A stretch of 24,426 nucleotides of DNA from DASVTR01 sp033855775 (lineage in GTDB: Bacteria; Acidobacteriota; Blastocatellia; Pyrinomonadales; Pyrinomonadaceae), in assembly GCA_033855775.1 (NCBI GenBank), contig JAWVFT010000020.1:1-24426 (forward strand), read 5' to 3'. The notes below the pieces were generated by a model, which was not told where the DNA came from, searched no databases, and saw only the letters and a program-made list of their open reading frames with translations. Both the position numbers and the translations under genes were made by a program. Within the stretch, counting starts at the first letter, position 1. Each line of letters opens with the position of its first letter. Below are positions 7,065 through 15,888 of the stretch, piece by piece.

Positions 7065-7927
7065 TCTTCATTCCACGCCTTGCCGGCTTTTTTAAGATAA
7101 TCCTTAACGATGCTGATGTAGGCTTTTCCAAGTTTCTTCTCGGCTGACAAACCGCCTTTAACCGTCGAACTGCCTCTCACCGACTCGATAGCCTTGTTGT
7201 TGAAGCCTCCGTAGATATGCACCTCGATAAATTCATCCGTCCCGCGAACACCCGCGCCGGATAACAGGATTTTAGAATGTTCCGCCTCGGTTGTGCCAGA
7301 GGAAATTTGCTCGGATAGCTTCGCCACCGCCAGCTTATGCCGCTCTCTCCATGTCGCCCGATAGCCCTGCGGAATCTCCTGAAGAGTTCTGATGCCGTGC
7401 TTCTCAACAAAGACGTAAGAGTTGTCTTCCAGCAGCGTAGCCCGGTCATCAATGGCTACCTCCCAAAGCTTAAGAGCATACGGCCCATAGGAGTTGGGGC
7501 CTCCGCCATCCTTTGACAAGGCGGCATAGCGTATCTGCTTGGCATAAGACCCAAAGAGTTTCGCTCCGACAGTCTGACGAGCGCTGTCGTTCTCTGCCGT
7601 CGCGGGTATTCGCATTTCCCCTTCTACCAATAATCCGTAGGTAGAATAAATCATCTTATCGCTGGTGATGAACTCATGAAGAATTTTAAGCTCAACGTTA
7701 ATGACCGCGCTGGTCTTCTTCATGCTCTCATCGAAGCTTGCGAGCGCATGTTCCCGTCCATCAACTTTCGACTCCTCTAGCGCGTTGCGATACCGCGTTT
7801 CAAGCGCATCCTTTTCTGCTTGTCTCTCCGCTGCCCGCACATTCGGATATCCGATGTGCGCGCCGCAGGTGGGACACGTTTCTTTAATTTCGGAAAGCTC
7901 CGATGAACATTTTGGGCAAATCTCCAT
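7061..7927 (-). CDS. Zinc-ribbon protein with possible ADP-ribosyltransferase-like domain
   Basis: A 288-residue soluble protein, first gene of the operon with the TPR protein. Residues 1-25 form a zinc ribbon (Cys4, Cys7, Cys18, Cys21 in CPKC and CPTC). Residues 30-75 are a charged helix. Residues 80-250 are a folded domain I cannot assign with confidence. It includes SYGPYALKLWEVAIDDRATL (146-165) followed by LEDNS, and later EVHIYGG (235-241). A YG-x-L-x-L strand, an RAT-x-LEDNS segment and a late E-x-H-x-x-G-G strand resemble phage-type and DUF3626-type ADP-ribosyltransferase folds. This is pattern similarity only; the catalytic residues are unverified. No clear ribosome site precedes ATG 7927. 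Confidence 0.75.
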   Translation of the reverse strand: MEICPKCSSELSEIKETCPTCGAHIGYPNVRAAERQAEKDALETRYRNALEESKVDGREHALASFDESMKKTSAVINVELKILHEFITSDKMIYSTYGLLVEGEMRIPATAENDSARQTVGAKLFGSYAKQIRYAALSKDGGGPNSYGPYALKLWEVAIDDRATLLEDNSYVFVEKHGIRTLQEIPQGYRATWRERHKLAVAKLSEQISSGTTEAEHSKILLSGAGVRGTDEFIEVHIYGGFNNKAIESVRGSSTVKGGLSAEKKLGKAYISIVKDYLKKAGKAWNEE

Positions 7928-7989
7928 AGAGGGTCGTCCATGTCGTCGCTTGCATCAATAGCAGTTCAATACTTTGTGACTGCGCCCTC

Positions 7990-10095
7990 TCAATCTTCCT
8001 CTTCGGCGCGGATGCGGCCTTCGGCTCTGGCCTGTTCGACAATCTTCTGGGCGATTTGGCCGGGTACCTGGTCGTAGTGCGAGAACTGCATGTGGTAGGA
8101 GCCGCGCGCGGCGGTGATGGAGTTGAGCTTCGATTGATAGTCGAGCATCTCGGCCATAGGGACCTGGGCTTTAATCATCTGCTGGTTGCCGCTGCTGGCC
8201 TCCATCCCCTGCACGCGGCCACGGCGCGAGTTGAGGTCGCCCATGATGTCGCCGCTGTACTCCTGCGGGGCGACGACTTCGACATCCATCACGGGTTCGA
8301 GCAGGGTCGGCTTGACCTTTTCAATGGCGGCGCGGAAAGCCTTGCGACCGGCGGCGCGGAAGCTGTGCTCGTCCGAGTCAACCGGATGAAAGGAGCCGTC
8401 AACGAGGACGGCTTTGAAGTCAACGAGCGGATAGCCCGCGACCGCTCCAGTCGAAGCCGCTTCGACGATGCCTTTCTCGATGGCGGGACGAAAGTTCTGC
8501 GGCACGGAGCCGCCGAAAATCTTGTCCTCGAAGACGAAGCCTTCGCCGCGCGGCAAGGGCTCGAAGATGACCTTGCAGTCGCCGAACTGCCCGCGCCCGC
8601 CCGTCTGTTTCTTGTGGCGTCCCTGCACTTCCGCGCGCTGCGTGATGGTTTCCTTGTAGGGAACTTTCGGCGGGTGCAGGGCGACCTCTACGCCGTAGCG
8701 TTTCTTCAGTTTGTCAATCACGGTTTCGACGTGCAGTTGGCCGGAGCCCGCGAGCAGAAACTCTTTGGTCTGCGCGTCGCGGTCGAAGTGGAGCGCGGGG
8801 TCTTCTTCCAGAATCTTGTGCAGGGCGACCGAAATTTTCTCTTCGTCCTGACGCGACTTCGGCTCGATGGCGAAGGCGATGGCGGCCTCCGGGTACTCAA
8901 CGCCGTCGTAGACGATGACCGCCGCCTTGTCGCATAAAGTGTCTCCGGTCTGCGTCTCTTTGAGCTTGACGCAGGCGATGATGTCCCCTGCGCGGGCTTC
9001 GTCAATCTTGTCCAACTGCTTGCCCTGCATGGAGTGGAGCGCGCCGAGGCGTTCCGCAACGCCGCGCCGCGAGTTGAAGACGTTGGCGTCGTGCTGCACT
9101 TTGCCGCTGATGATGCGCATGATGTTGATGCGACCGGCGAAGGGGTCCGCGACGGTGCGGAAGACGTAGGCCGAGAAGGGTTCCGTGTCCGCGTACTTGC
9201 GCGTCAGGGGTTCGCCGTCGCCGTCGGCGTTCGACTTGCCGTGCTCTGCTTCGTGCGTCGCGGGGTCCGGCGCAAACTCGACAAGGCCGTCGAGCAGGTT
9301 TGAGAGTCCGACGAGCGTTGTGCTGGAGACGGCGTAGACGGGGCAGAGCTTGCTGGCGGCGATGGCCTTCTTGATGTTGGGCAGCAGGTCCGCGTCGTCG
9401 AGCGTGCCTGCCTCGAAGTATTTTTCCATCAAAGCATCGTCGGATTCGGCGACGAGTTCGACCAGCCGTTCGCGCGTCGCGTCAATCACGTCGCGCCCGT
9501 CCGCAGGAAGCTCAACCTCGCGCGCCTTGCCCTGCTCGTCAAACTCGTAGGCTTTCAGATGCACGACATCGACGACGCCTTTGAAATCCTTCTCCTTGCC
9601 GATGGGCAGCGTGAAGGGAATAATCGCGCGGCTGAACGTCTTGCGCGCTGTATCCAATGCCACGCCGAAATCAGCGCGCTCTTTGTCGAGCTTCGTGATG
9701 GCCATGAAGCGCGGGAGCATAAACTCGTTGGCGTAGGCCCATGTCTTCTCCGTCTGCACCTGCACGCCGTTCACGCCGTCAACCACGGAGAGCGCGCAGT
9801 CCGCGACGCGCAGGGCGGGCCGCGCGTGCGCGATGAAGGCAGCGTAGCCGGGCGTGTCTATAAAGTTAATCTTAGTGTCTTTGTGTTCGAGATGCGCCAG
9901 AGCGGTGTTGAGCGTGATTTTTCGTTCGATGGAATCCTCGTCGTGATCCGTGACGGTCGTGCCTTCGTCCACTTTGCCCCAACGCGGCGTCGCCCCGGCC
10001 AGATAGAGCAGGGAACTGACCAGTTGTGTCTTGCCCGCGTCGCCGTGGCCGATGACGGCCAGATTGCGAATTGATTCGGTTGCGAAAGCTTTCAT
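7990..10095 (-). CDS. fusA2: Elongation factor G-like translational GTPase (FusA2 type)
   Basis: A 701-residue GTPase with full EF-G domain order. The P-loop is GHGDAGKT (16-23), G3 is DTPGY (80-84), and domain II is near residues 310-400. Domain IV follows around 490-610 (KKQTGGRGQFGDCKV), with a domain V end including EYSGDIMGDLNSRRG. Tyr84 replaces the catalytic His of canonical EF-G, as is usual in EF-G-like FusA2 proteins, which are second copies whose exact role is unsettled. The G4 motif is TKLD (134-137), where most translational GTPases have NKxD. Canonical fusA is not in this window. It probably binds ribosomes in the cytoplasm. The start follows GGAACT at rather long spacing. It is monocistronic and divergent from the exporter gene. 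Confidence 0.92.
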   Translation of the reverse strand: MKAFATESIRNLAVIGHGDAGKTQLVSSLLYLAGATPRWGKVDEGTTVTDHDEDSIERKITLNTALAHLEHKDTKINFIDTPGYAAFIAHARPALRVADCALSVVDGVNGVQVQTEKTWAYANEFMLPRFMAITKLDKERADFGVALDTARKTFSRAIIPFTLPIGKEKDFKGVVDVVHLKAYEFDEQGKAREVELPADGRDVIDATRERLVELVAESDDALMEKYFEAGTLDDADLLPNIKKAIAASKLCPVYAVSSTTLVGLSNLLDGLVEFAPDPATHEAEHGKSNADGDGEPLTRKYADTEPFSAYVFRTVADPFAGRINIMRIISGKVQHDANVFNSRRGVAERLGALHSMQGKQLDKIDEARAGDIIACVKLKETQTGDTLCDKAAVIVYDGVEYPEAAIAFAIEPKSRQDEEKISVALHKILEEDPALHFDRDAQTKEFLLAGSGQLHVETVIDKLKKRYGVEVALHPPKVPYKETITQRAEVQGRHKKQTGGRGQFGDCKVIFEPLPRGEGFVFEDKIFGGSVPQNFRPAIEKGIVEAASTGAVAGYPLVDFKAVLVDGSFHPVDSDEHSFRAAGRKAFRAAIEKVKPTLLEPVMDVEVVAPQEYSGDIMGDLNSRRGRVQGMEASSGNQQMIKAQVPMAEMLDYQSKLNSITAARGSYHMQFSHYDQVPGQIAQKIVEQARAEGRIRAEEED

Positions 10096-10348
10096 AGCGT
10101 TGATTAAGAGTTCCTTTCAGACAGATATATTTTGGAGAAGAAGAGCCATCCCCGGCTAAGTGAACAGTCCGAAAAAGATTTGGGCGGGAGCGCGCTCCGG
10201 TTGAGACTGTAATTTATCCGAGCGCGAAGGGGAAAAGCAAGCGAGCGTGCAGCCACGGCCCGGCGCGGTTGCCAGCCGCTTCCGCTTCGTTAGATACTGT
10301 TGGCAAAAGAACCAGAGGGAGATTGCAACCATCAGCACAGCACATCAG

Positions 10349-11983
10349 ATGACGCCGACACTCCAAATGTCTGCGCGGCGGCGTTGGGCCGTCACGGCGG
10401 GCGTCTTGACGGGAACGTTTCTCGCCGCGCTCGAAGCGACGGTCGTCTCGACGGCGATGCCGACCGTTATCTCTTCGCTCGGCGGATTGAGCCATTACAG
10501 TTGGGTCTTCTCGGCCTACCTGATTACGGCGACCGTGACCGTCCCCGTCTGGGGCAAGCTCTCAGACCTTTACGGGCGCAGGCTGCTCTATCAAATCGGC
10601 ATCGCTATCTTTCTCGTCGGCTCAGTGTTGTCCGGCCTCTCGGCTTCGATGGCGCAGTTGATTATCTTTCGCGCGCTGCAAGGATTGGGCGCGGGCGCGC
10701 TCGTGCCGCTCGGCCTGACCATCATCGGCGACATCTACACGTTGAAGGAGCGAGCCAGAGTGCAAGCTCTGTTCAGCGGCGTGTGGGGACTGGCGAGCGT
10801 CGTCGGCCCCGTCGTCGGCGGCTTCATCACAGACCAGCTATCGTGGCGTTGGGTCTTTTATCTCAACCTGCCGTTCGGGCTCGCGGCCTCGCTGATTCTC
10901 GGCCTCGCGTTGAAGGAGCCGAAGCGACAGGAGCGGCCCGCCATTGATTACGCGGGCGCGGCGACGTTGATGGCGGCCATCACGCTTTTGATGCTGGCTC
11001 TGGTCGAAGGCGGAACGAGTCTCGCCATGATGATGACCGCGCGTAACCTCGCGCTTCTGGCCGGAGCCGTCGGCCTGACGATTCTCTTCGTCTGGATTGA
11101 GCGGCGCGCAGCTGACCCGATTGTGCCGTTCAAGTTGTTCGGCAATCGCGTCGTGACGGTCGCCGTCGTGACGGGCTTTCTGGCGGGCGTGGCGATGTTC
11201 GGGGCGATTACCTTCGTGCCGCTCTTTGCGCAGGGCGCGCTCGGCGCAACGGCCACCGAAGCAGGCTCTCTCCTGACGCCGCTGATGCTGAGTTGGGTTA
11301 CGCTCTCGATTATCGGCGGGCGACTGCTGTTGAAAATCGGCTATCGCCCGACGAGCATCGCGGGCTTTATGCTGCTGACGCTCGGCATGGCGTCGCTCGC
11401 CGGCTTTCAACGCACGACGCCGCGCCTCTGGCTCTACGTTGACCTTGTGATGGTCGGGGCGGGTTTGGGCTTAACGATGCTGACCTTGCTGATTGCCGTG
11501 CAGCAAGCCGTGCCGCGCGGCCAACTCGGCATCGCCACTTCGCTCAACCAGTTTTCGCGCTCCATCGGCGGAGCGGTCGGCGTCGCGGTGATGGGCGCAG
11601 TACTGTCCGCCGGACTCGCCTCGCATCTTAACCAACTCGCGCGTCAAGGCGACAACAACCTGACGCCGGAGAGCGCCGCGCAACTGGCCGCGAACCCGAA
11701 CGCCTTAATCGAACCGGAGGCCCGCGCCGCTCTCTCGCCAAGCGTCCTCGGACTGCTGCAAGGCTCTTTGACTTCGGCGATTCACAGCGTCTTCTGGGTC
11801 GGCGCGGTCGTCTCCGGGCTGGCTCTCATCGTCTGTCTCTGGCTGCCGCGCCAGCGCGACAACGTTCACACTTCGCACCCGCCGAAAGAGGCTTGCACCT
11901 CCGCAGCGGGCGAGCGCATGATGGTCGCCGAACTAGCCGCGCTCGACGCGGAACATGAACCCGTGGCCGCGCAGGGCGACTAA
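10349..11983 (+). CDS. DHA2-type MFS drug exporter (EmrB/QacA family)
   Basis: An inner-membrane drug:proton antiporter of about 544 residues, consistent with the 14-helix DHA2 subfamily. The N-terminal signature LAALEATVVSTAMPT is at 25-39, motif A (GKLSDLYGRR) at 69-78, and the exporter motif C (GLASVVGPVVGGF) at 147-159 in helix 5. The soluble tail is rich in charged residues and probably cytoplasmic. The frame is open from GTG 10247, and ATG 10367 is another possible start. I prefer 10349 because the residues before it (RPGAVASRFRF) do not look like an MFS N-terminus, though no start has a strong ribosome site. It is transcribed divergently from the EF-G-like gene; no regulator is adjacent. 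The substrate cannot be inferred. Confidence 0.9.
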   Translation: MTPTLQMSARRRWAVTAGVLTGTFLAALEATVVSTAMPTVISSLGGLSHYSWVFSAYLITATVTVPVWGKLSDLYGRRLLYQIGIAIFLVGSVLSGLSASMAQLIIFRALQGLGAGALVPLGLTIIGDIYTLKERARVQALFSGVWGLASVVGPVVGGFITDQLSWRWVFYLNLPFGLAASLILGLALKEPKRQERPAIDYAGAATLMAAITLLMLALVEGGTSLAMMMTARNLALLAGAVGLTILFVWIERRAADPIVPFKLFGNRVVTVAVVTGFLAGVAMFGAITFVPLFAQGALGATATEAGSLLTPLMLSWVTLSIIGGRLLLKIGYRPTSIAGFMLLTLGMASLAGFQRTTPRLWLYVDLVMVGAGLGLTMLTLLIAVQQAVPRGQLGIATSLNQFSRSIGGAVGVAVMGAVLSAGLASHLNQLARQGDNNLTPESAAQLAANPNALIEPEARAALSPSVLGLLQGSLTSAIHSVFWVGAVVSGLALIVCLWLPRQRDNVHTSHPPKEACTSAAGERMMVAELAALDAEHEPVAAQGD

Positions 11984-12280
11984 AGCGGCAACAGTGAACG
12001 CGGCTTGAGTGAACGATAAATGATGAGCGATGAAGGATGCGCGACGAGTGATAAGCGATTAAGGAAAGCGCAGGAAGTTGAGCGACGGATGTCGAGTCGT
12101 TATTCAAACCTGACATCTTAAAATCCGGCGTTCGTAGTCTAAACTTCTCCATCGCTCGTGCATCATTTATCGCGCATCGTTCATCGCTCATAGTTTATCG
12201 CTTGTCGTTCAGCGTTTATCACTTGTCATTCATCGCTCATCGTTCATCGTTCTGTGTGCGGCCTACAGCGTTATCATTTC
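11984..12280. other. Intergenic spacer made largely of short TCATCGCT-like repeats
   Basis: No gene. The left part (12008-12064) is built from GATGAGCGAT-like words and the right part (12148-12252) from the reverse complement (TCATCGCT, TTATCGCT, GTTCATCG) at a spacing near eight to ten bases. The central part (12065-12147) shows nothing recognisable. The hrpB start is 28 bases beyond the right block. Confidence 0.6.
12011..12203. repeat. Large inverted repeat of octamer-like words
   Basis: Left arm 12011-12044 (GAACGATAAATGATGAGCGA then TGAAGGATGCGCGA) matches the reverse complement of right arm 12170-12203 at about 30 of 34 positions. The spacer between the arms is 125 bases. More copies of TCATCG words continue to 12252. 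The design resembles the inverted repeats at 21613-21691 and 24284-24407, although the word differs. Confidence 0.7.
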
Positions 12281-14968
12281 ATGCAGCCTTTGCCCATTGA
12301 CGCGCTCCTGCCGGAGATTATCGCATCCCTGCGACGCTCGCCCAATCTGGTGATTGAAGCCCCGCCCGGAGCGGGGAAGACGACGCGCGTGCCGCCCGCT
12401 TTGTTGGAGGCGGGTATTGCGGGCGATAAAGAAGTGTGGGTCCTGGAGCCGCGGCGTTTGGCTGCGCGGCTGGCGGCGCGGCGCGTGGCCGAAGAGCGCG
12501 GCGAGCGTTTGGGCGAGAGCGTCGGTTATCAAGTGCGCTTTGAGGATGTCTCCGGCCCGCGCACGCGCCTGCGCTTTCTCACGGAAGGCGTGCTGACCAG
12601 ACGCTTGCTGTCGGACCCTTCGCTTGAGCGCGTCGGCTGCGTCGTGCTGGACGAATTTCACGAGCGACACTTGACAGCCGACCTCTCGCTCGCGCTGCTT
12701 CGTCGTCTACAACGAACGACGAGAAGCGGGCTGCGTCTCATCGCCATGTCTGCGACGCTCGATGCCGCGCCCGTCGCGGAGTATCTGGGATGCGTCGTCA
12801 TGCGCTGCGAGGGCCGCCGCTTCGATGTCGCAATCGAACATCTGACGAGGCCGGACGAACGCCCGCTGGCCGCGCAAGTCGAAGCGGCTCTCCGCTCTCT
12901 TTTGTCCGCGCAGTTGGAGGGCGACGTGCTGGTCTTTCTTCCCGGCGCGGCGGAGATAAGACGCGCGCAGGCGGCTTGCGCCGCGCTCGCGGCTCAGCAC
13001 GATTTGTTAATCCTGCCGCTGCACGGCGAACTGCCCGCCGCCGAACAAGACCGCGCCGTGCGTCCAGCCGAAAGGCGCAAAGTCATTCTCTCAACCAACG
13101 TCGCGGAAACCTCCGTCACGATTGAAGGCGTCGCCGCCGTCATTGACTCGGGCCTGGCGCGCATCGCGGGCCACTCGCCATGGTCTGGCGTCAGGACTCT
13201 GAACGTCGCGCGCATCAGCCAATCGTCGGCAACGCAGCGCGCCGGACGCGCCGGGCGAACGAGGCCGGGACGCTGCCTGCGTCTCTACACGGCGCAGGAC
13301 TTCGCCGCGCGCCCGCGACATGAAGCGCCGGAAATCCTGCGGCTTGACCTGGCCGAACCCGCGCTCGAACTGCGCGCGGCCGGCGTCACAGACCTCAACC
13401 GCTTCGAGTGGTTTGAAGCTCCGGCCCGGCCCGCGCTCGACGCCGCGGAGAGGTTGCTGCTGCGACTCGGCGCGCTCGATGCGGGCATGCGCTTGACGAA
13501 GACCGGCGAGCGCATGTTGCGCCTGCCCCTGCACCCGCGACTCGCGCGCGTCCTTGTCGAAGGCGAAGCGCGCGGCGTCGCTCAAGCGGCGTGCGTCATC
13601 GTTAGCCTCATCAACGAGCGCGACATACGTGCCAGCCGTCTCATGCTCGAACCGCGCGAGCGCAGAGCCGCCGCAGCAACAACGGCGAGCGCAAACACGC
13701 ACGGCCCCTCAGACCTGCTCGAACTCTTAGACCTCTTTCAAGAAGCCGAACGCGCTGACTTTGCCCCCGCGCGCCTGCGCGAGTTGGAACTCGACGGCGC
13801 GGCTGTGCGGGCCGTTGACAGAACGCGCAGGCAGCTTGGGCGTTTGCTCAAGCGGTACGAAGCGCGGAGCGAACCGCGCAGAGCCACGCTCTCATCAACG
13901 AGCAAAGATGCTCTTTCATCAACGAACAGAGATGCGCATTCATCAACGAGCAGAGCCGCGCTGTCGTCATCGGAGGAAACGGAGTTGCTGGTTTCGCTTT
14001 TGACGGGTTATCCAGACCGCGTTGCGCGCCGCCGCGTGATGGGCGCGGACGCGAATCAATCGAGCCTGGAAGTCTTGCTCGCAGGAGGCGGCGGCTCAGG
14101 CGTCATCGCGCCGGAGAGCGTCGTTCGTCAGGCTGAATTTCTCGTCGCGGTTGACGCCGAAGAGCGACGCGATGCGGGCCGTGGGCGTTCCGGCCGGAGC
14201 AGCGGGGAAACGCTCGTTCGCCTCGCCAGCGCGATTGAGCCGGAATGGCTGCTGGACTTTTACGCGGGCGAGATAATTGAAACCACCGTCGTCGAGTGGA
14301 ACGCGGAAGCGGAGCGCGTCGAGGTCCTGGGGCGACTGAGCTACGACGGGCTTGTGCTCGATGAGACTCGCAGCGTCGAAGCGCGCGGCGAAGAGGTGGC
14401 GCGCGCTCTGGCGACGGCTGCGTTGGCTGTGGGCGCGCAGGCTTTCGCAGAGCGCGAGGCGATTGACCGTTTCCTCGCTCGCGTCGCGTTCATGGCTCGC
14501 GCTTTCCCGGAGAAAAATTTTCCAACGCTCGGCGAAGATGAAGTCGCGGAGAGTCTCAAACGTTTATGCGAAGGGCGGCGCAGCTTCGCGGAGTTGCGCG
14601 AGGCGGCGCGCGCGGGCGGGCTTCTCTCGGAGTTACGACGGAAGCTTGACGACGAACAGGCGCGACTGCTGGCGACGATGGCTCCCGAACGTGTCACGCT
14701 CGCCAGCGGCAGACAAACGCGCGTCAATTATGAGGGCGCGCAATTGCCATGGGTCGCGTCCCGGCTGCAAGACTTTTTCGGCATGAAGGAAGGGCCGAAG
14801 CTGGCGGGCGGGCGCGTCGCAGTCGTGCTTCACCTGCTCGCCCCGAACGGGCGTCCCGTGCAGGTGACGCAGGACCTAGCCGGATTCTGGACGCGCCACT
14901 ATCCGCAGGCACGCCGCGAACTGAGCCGCCGCTACCCGCGCCACGCATGGCCGGAAATGAGTGGATGA
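12281..14968 (+). CDS. hrpB: ATP-dependent DEAH-box helicase HrpB
   Basis: 895 residues from ATG 12281 (the frame opens further upstream at 12254, but MQPLPIDALLPEI is the typical family beginning). Walker A is APPGAGKT (27-34), the DExH box is DEFH (124-127), and motif III is SAT (157-159). Motif VI is QRAGRAGR. The C-terminal region holds the HrpB-specific domain, ending YPRHAWPEM, a typical family end. HrpB is a DEAH-family nucleic-acid helicase, cytoplasmic; its cellular role is poorly defined. The protein is longer than the roughly 820-residue E. coli form, partly through a Ser/Thr-rich insert at 536-560 encoded by 24-bp repeats. The stop overlaps the next start (ATGA), so it is co-translated with the pseudouridine synthase. 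Confidence 0.95.
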   Translation: MQPLPIDALLPEIIASLRRSPNLVIEAPPGAGKTTRVPPALLEAGIAGDKEVWVLEPRRLAARLAARRVAEERGERLGESVGYQVRFEDVSGPRTRLRFLTEGVLTRRLLSDPSLERVGCVVLDEFHERHLTADLSLALLRRLQRTTRSGLRLIAMSATLDAAPVAEYLGCVVMRCEGRRFDVAIEHLTRPDERPLAAQVEAALRSLLSAQLEGDVLVFLPGAAEIRRAQAACAALAAQHDLLILPLHGELPAAEQDRAVRPAERRKVILSTNVAETSVTIEGVAAVIDSGLARIAGHSPWSGVRTLNVARISQSSATQRAGRAGRTRPGRCLRLYTAQDFAARPRHEAPEILRLDLAEPALELRAAGVTDLNRFEWFEAPARPALDAAERLLLRLGALDAGMRLTKTGERMLRLPLHPRLARVLVEGEARGVAQAACVIVSLINERDIRASRLMLEPRERRAAAATTASANTHGPSDLLELLDLFQEAERADFAPARLRELELDGAAVRAVDRTRRQLGRLLKRYEARSEPRRATLSSTSKDALSSTNRDAHSSTSRAALSSSEETELLVSLLTGYPDRVARRRVMGADANQSSLEVLLAGGGGSGVIAPESVVRQAEFLVAVDAEERRDAGRGRSGRSSGETLVRLASAIEPEWLLDFYAGEIIETTVVEWNAEAERVEVLGRLSYDGLVLDETRSVEARGEEVARALATAALAVGAQAFAEREAIDRFLARVAFMARAFPEKNFPTLGEDEVAESLKRLCEGRRSFAELREAARAGGLLSELRRKLDDEQARLLATMAPERVTLASGRQTRVNYEGAQLPWVASRLQDFFGMKEGPKLAGGRVAVVLHLLAPNGRPVQVTQDLAGFWTRHYPQARRELSRRYPRHAWPEMSG
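13886..13978 (+). repeat. In-frame 24-bp tandem repeats inside hrpB
   Basis: Three 24-base units (13886-13909, 13910-13933, 13934-13957) and a partial fourth share the core TCATCAACGAGCA-AGA. They encode LSSTSKDA, LSSTNRDA, HSSTSRAA and LSSSEE. The insert lies between the helicase core and the C-terminal HrpB domain, probably in a surface linker. The TCATC words recall the intergenic repeat just before hrpB. Confidence 0.75.
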
Positions 14969-15867
14969 AAGAGAGCCTTCAATTTCAGATTGAGCCGGAG
15001 ACGGCGGGGCAGCGGTTGGATGAATTTCTGGCGGCTCGGCTCGGCTGGCTGAGCCGCCTGCGCATCGCGCATCTGTTAGACGAGGGCGCGTGCTTCGTCA
15101 ATCGCATGGAAGCTCGCGCGGGGCAGCAAGTCAGAGTTGGCGACCGCGTTGAGATAAGCTTGGACGAAAGCGCGCCGGGCGCGATGACGCCGGAGCAGTT
15201 GCCGCTGGAAATCATTTATGAAGACGAAGACTTGTTGGTCTTAGTCAAGCCCGCAGGGATGCTCACGCATCCGACGCGCGGCGTCAAGAGCGGCACGCTC
15301 GCCAACGCCCTCGCTTATCACCTGAACAGGGAAGCGACGGAAGAAGTCGTGCGCCCCGGCATCGTTCATCGTCTCGACCGGGCCACTTCGGGGTTGATGG
15401 TCATCGCCAAAAATCAACGCGCCCTGAGCATTCTCTCACGCCATTTTCATCAACGGCTCGTTGAGAAAAGATACCTCGCGCTCGTTGAAGGAATCATCAA
15501 CGCGGATGAATGCGACATCGAGGCTCCAATCGGGCGCGGCTCCGAACGGCAACCGCATTGGATTGTGATGGCGGACGGAAAGCCCGCGTTGACGCGGCTG
15601 CGAGTGTTGGAACGAAGAAGCGGACGGACGCAAGTGGAGCTTGAGCCTGTGACGGGCCGCACGAATCAACTGCGCATTCATTGCGCTCATCTCGGCCATC
15701 CAATCGTCGGCGATGAATGGTATGGCTCGGCGCAAACTGCCGGACGCTTGTGCCTGCACGCCGCGCGTCTCTCCTTTCATCATCCTTCGGGCGGCAAATG
15801 GTTGGAGTTCAACTCGCCGCTGCCCGCGGAGGTCGCGGCTCTCTTCAAGAGCGAGCCGCAAGCTTAA
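14965..15867 (+). CDS. RluA-family 23S rRNA pseudouridine synthase (RluD-like)
   Basis: 300 residues from ATG 14965, which overlaps the hrpB stop as ATGA; a slightly earlier ATG is at 14947. An N-terminal S4 RNA-binding domain spans about 15-65 (QRLDEFLAARLGWLSRLRI). The catalytic domain begins near residue 85. The catalytic motif is HRLDRATSG (135-143) with nucleophile Asp138. The second conserved motif is GRTNQLRIH (231-239). It isomerises uridine to pseudouridine in structured RNA. S4 plus this core resembles RluD, which acts on 23S rRNA helix 69, or RluC; the exact target cannot be read from sequence alone. The length is normal for the family. Confidence 0.92.
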   Translation: MKESLQFQIEPETAGQRLDEFLAARLGWLSRLRIAHLLDEGACFVNRMEARAGQQVRVGDRVEISLDESAPGAMTPEQLPLEIIYEDEDLLVLVKPAGMLTHPTRGVKSGTLANALAYHLNREATEEVVRPGIVHRLDRATSGLMVIAKNQRALSILSRHFHQRLVEKRYLALVEGIINADECDIEAPIGRGSERQPHWIVMADGKPALTRLRVLERRSGRTQVELEPVTGRTNQLRIHCAHLGHPIVGDEWYGSAQTAGRLCLHAARLSFHHPSGGKWLEFNSPLPAEVAALFKSEPQA

Positions 15868-15888
15868 ACGTCATCAGCCGAAACATCA

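Noticed and set aside
8056..8937. 293-codon plus-strand frame
   Set aside because: Lies entirely antisense to the clear EF-G-like gene; its sequence is a codon-bias shadow.
10190..10199. GGAGCGCGCTCC palindrome before the exporter as an operator
   Set aside because: A short GC-rich palindrome is expected by chance in this base composition; no second copy or regulator was seen.
10838..11410. 190-codon minus-strand frame
   Set aside because: Antisense shadow within the MFS exporter gene; composition is Arg/Gln/His-rich.
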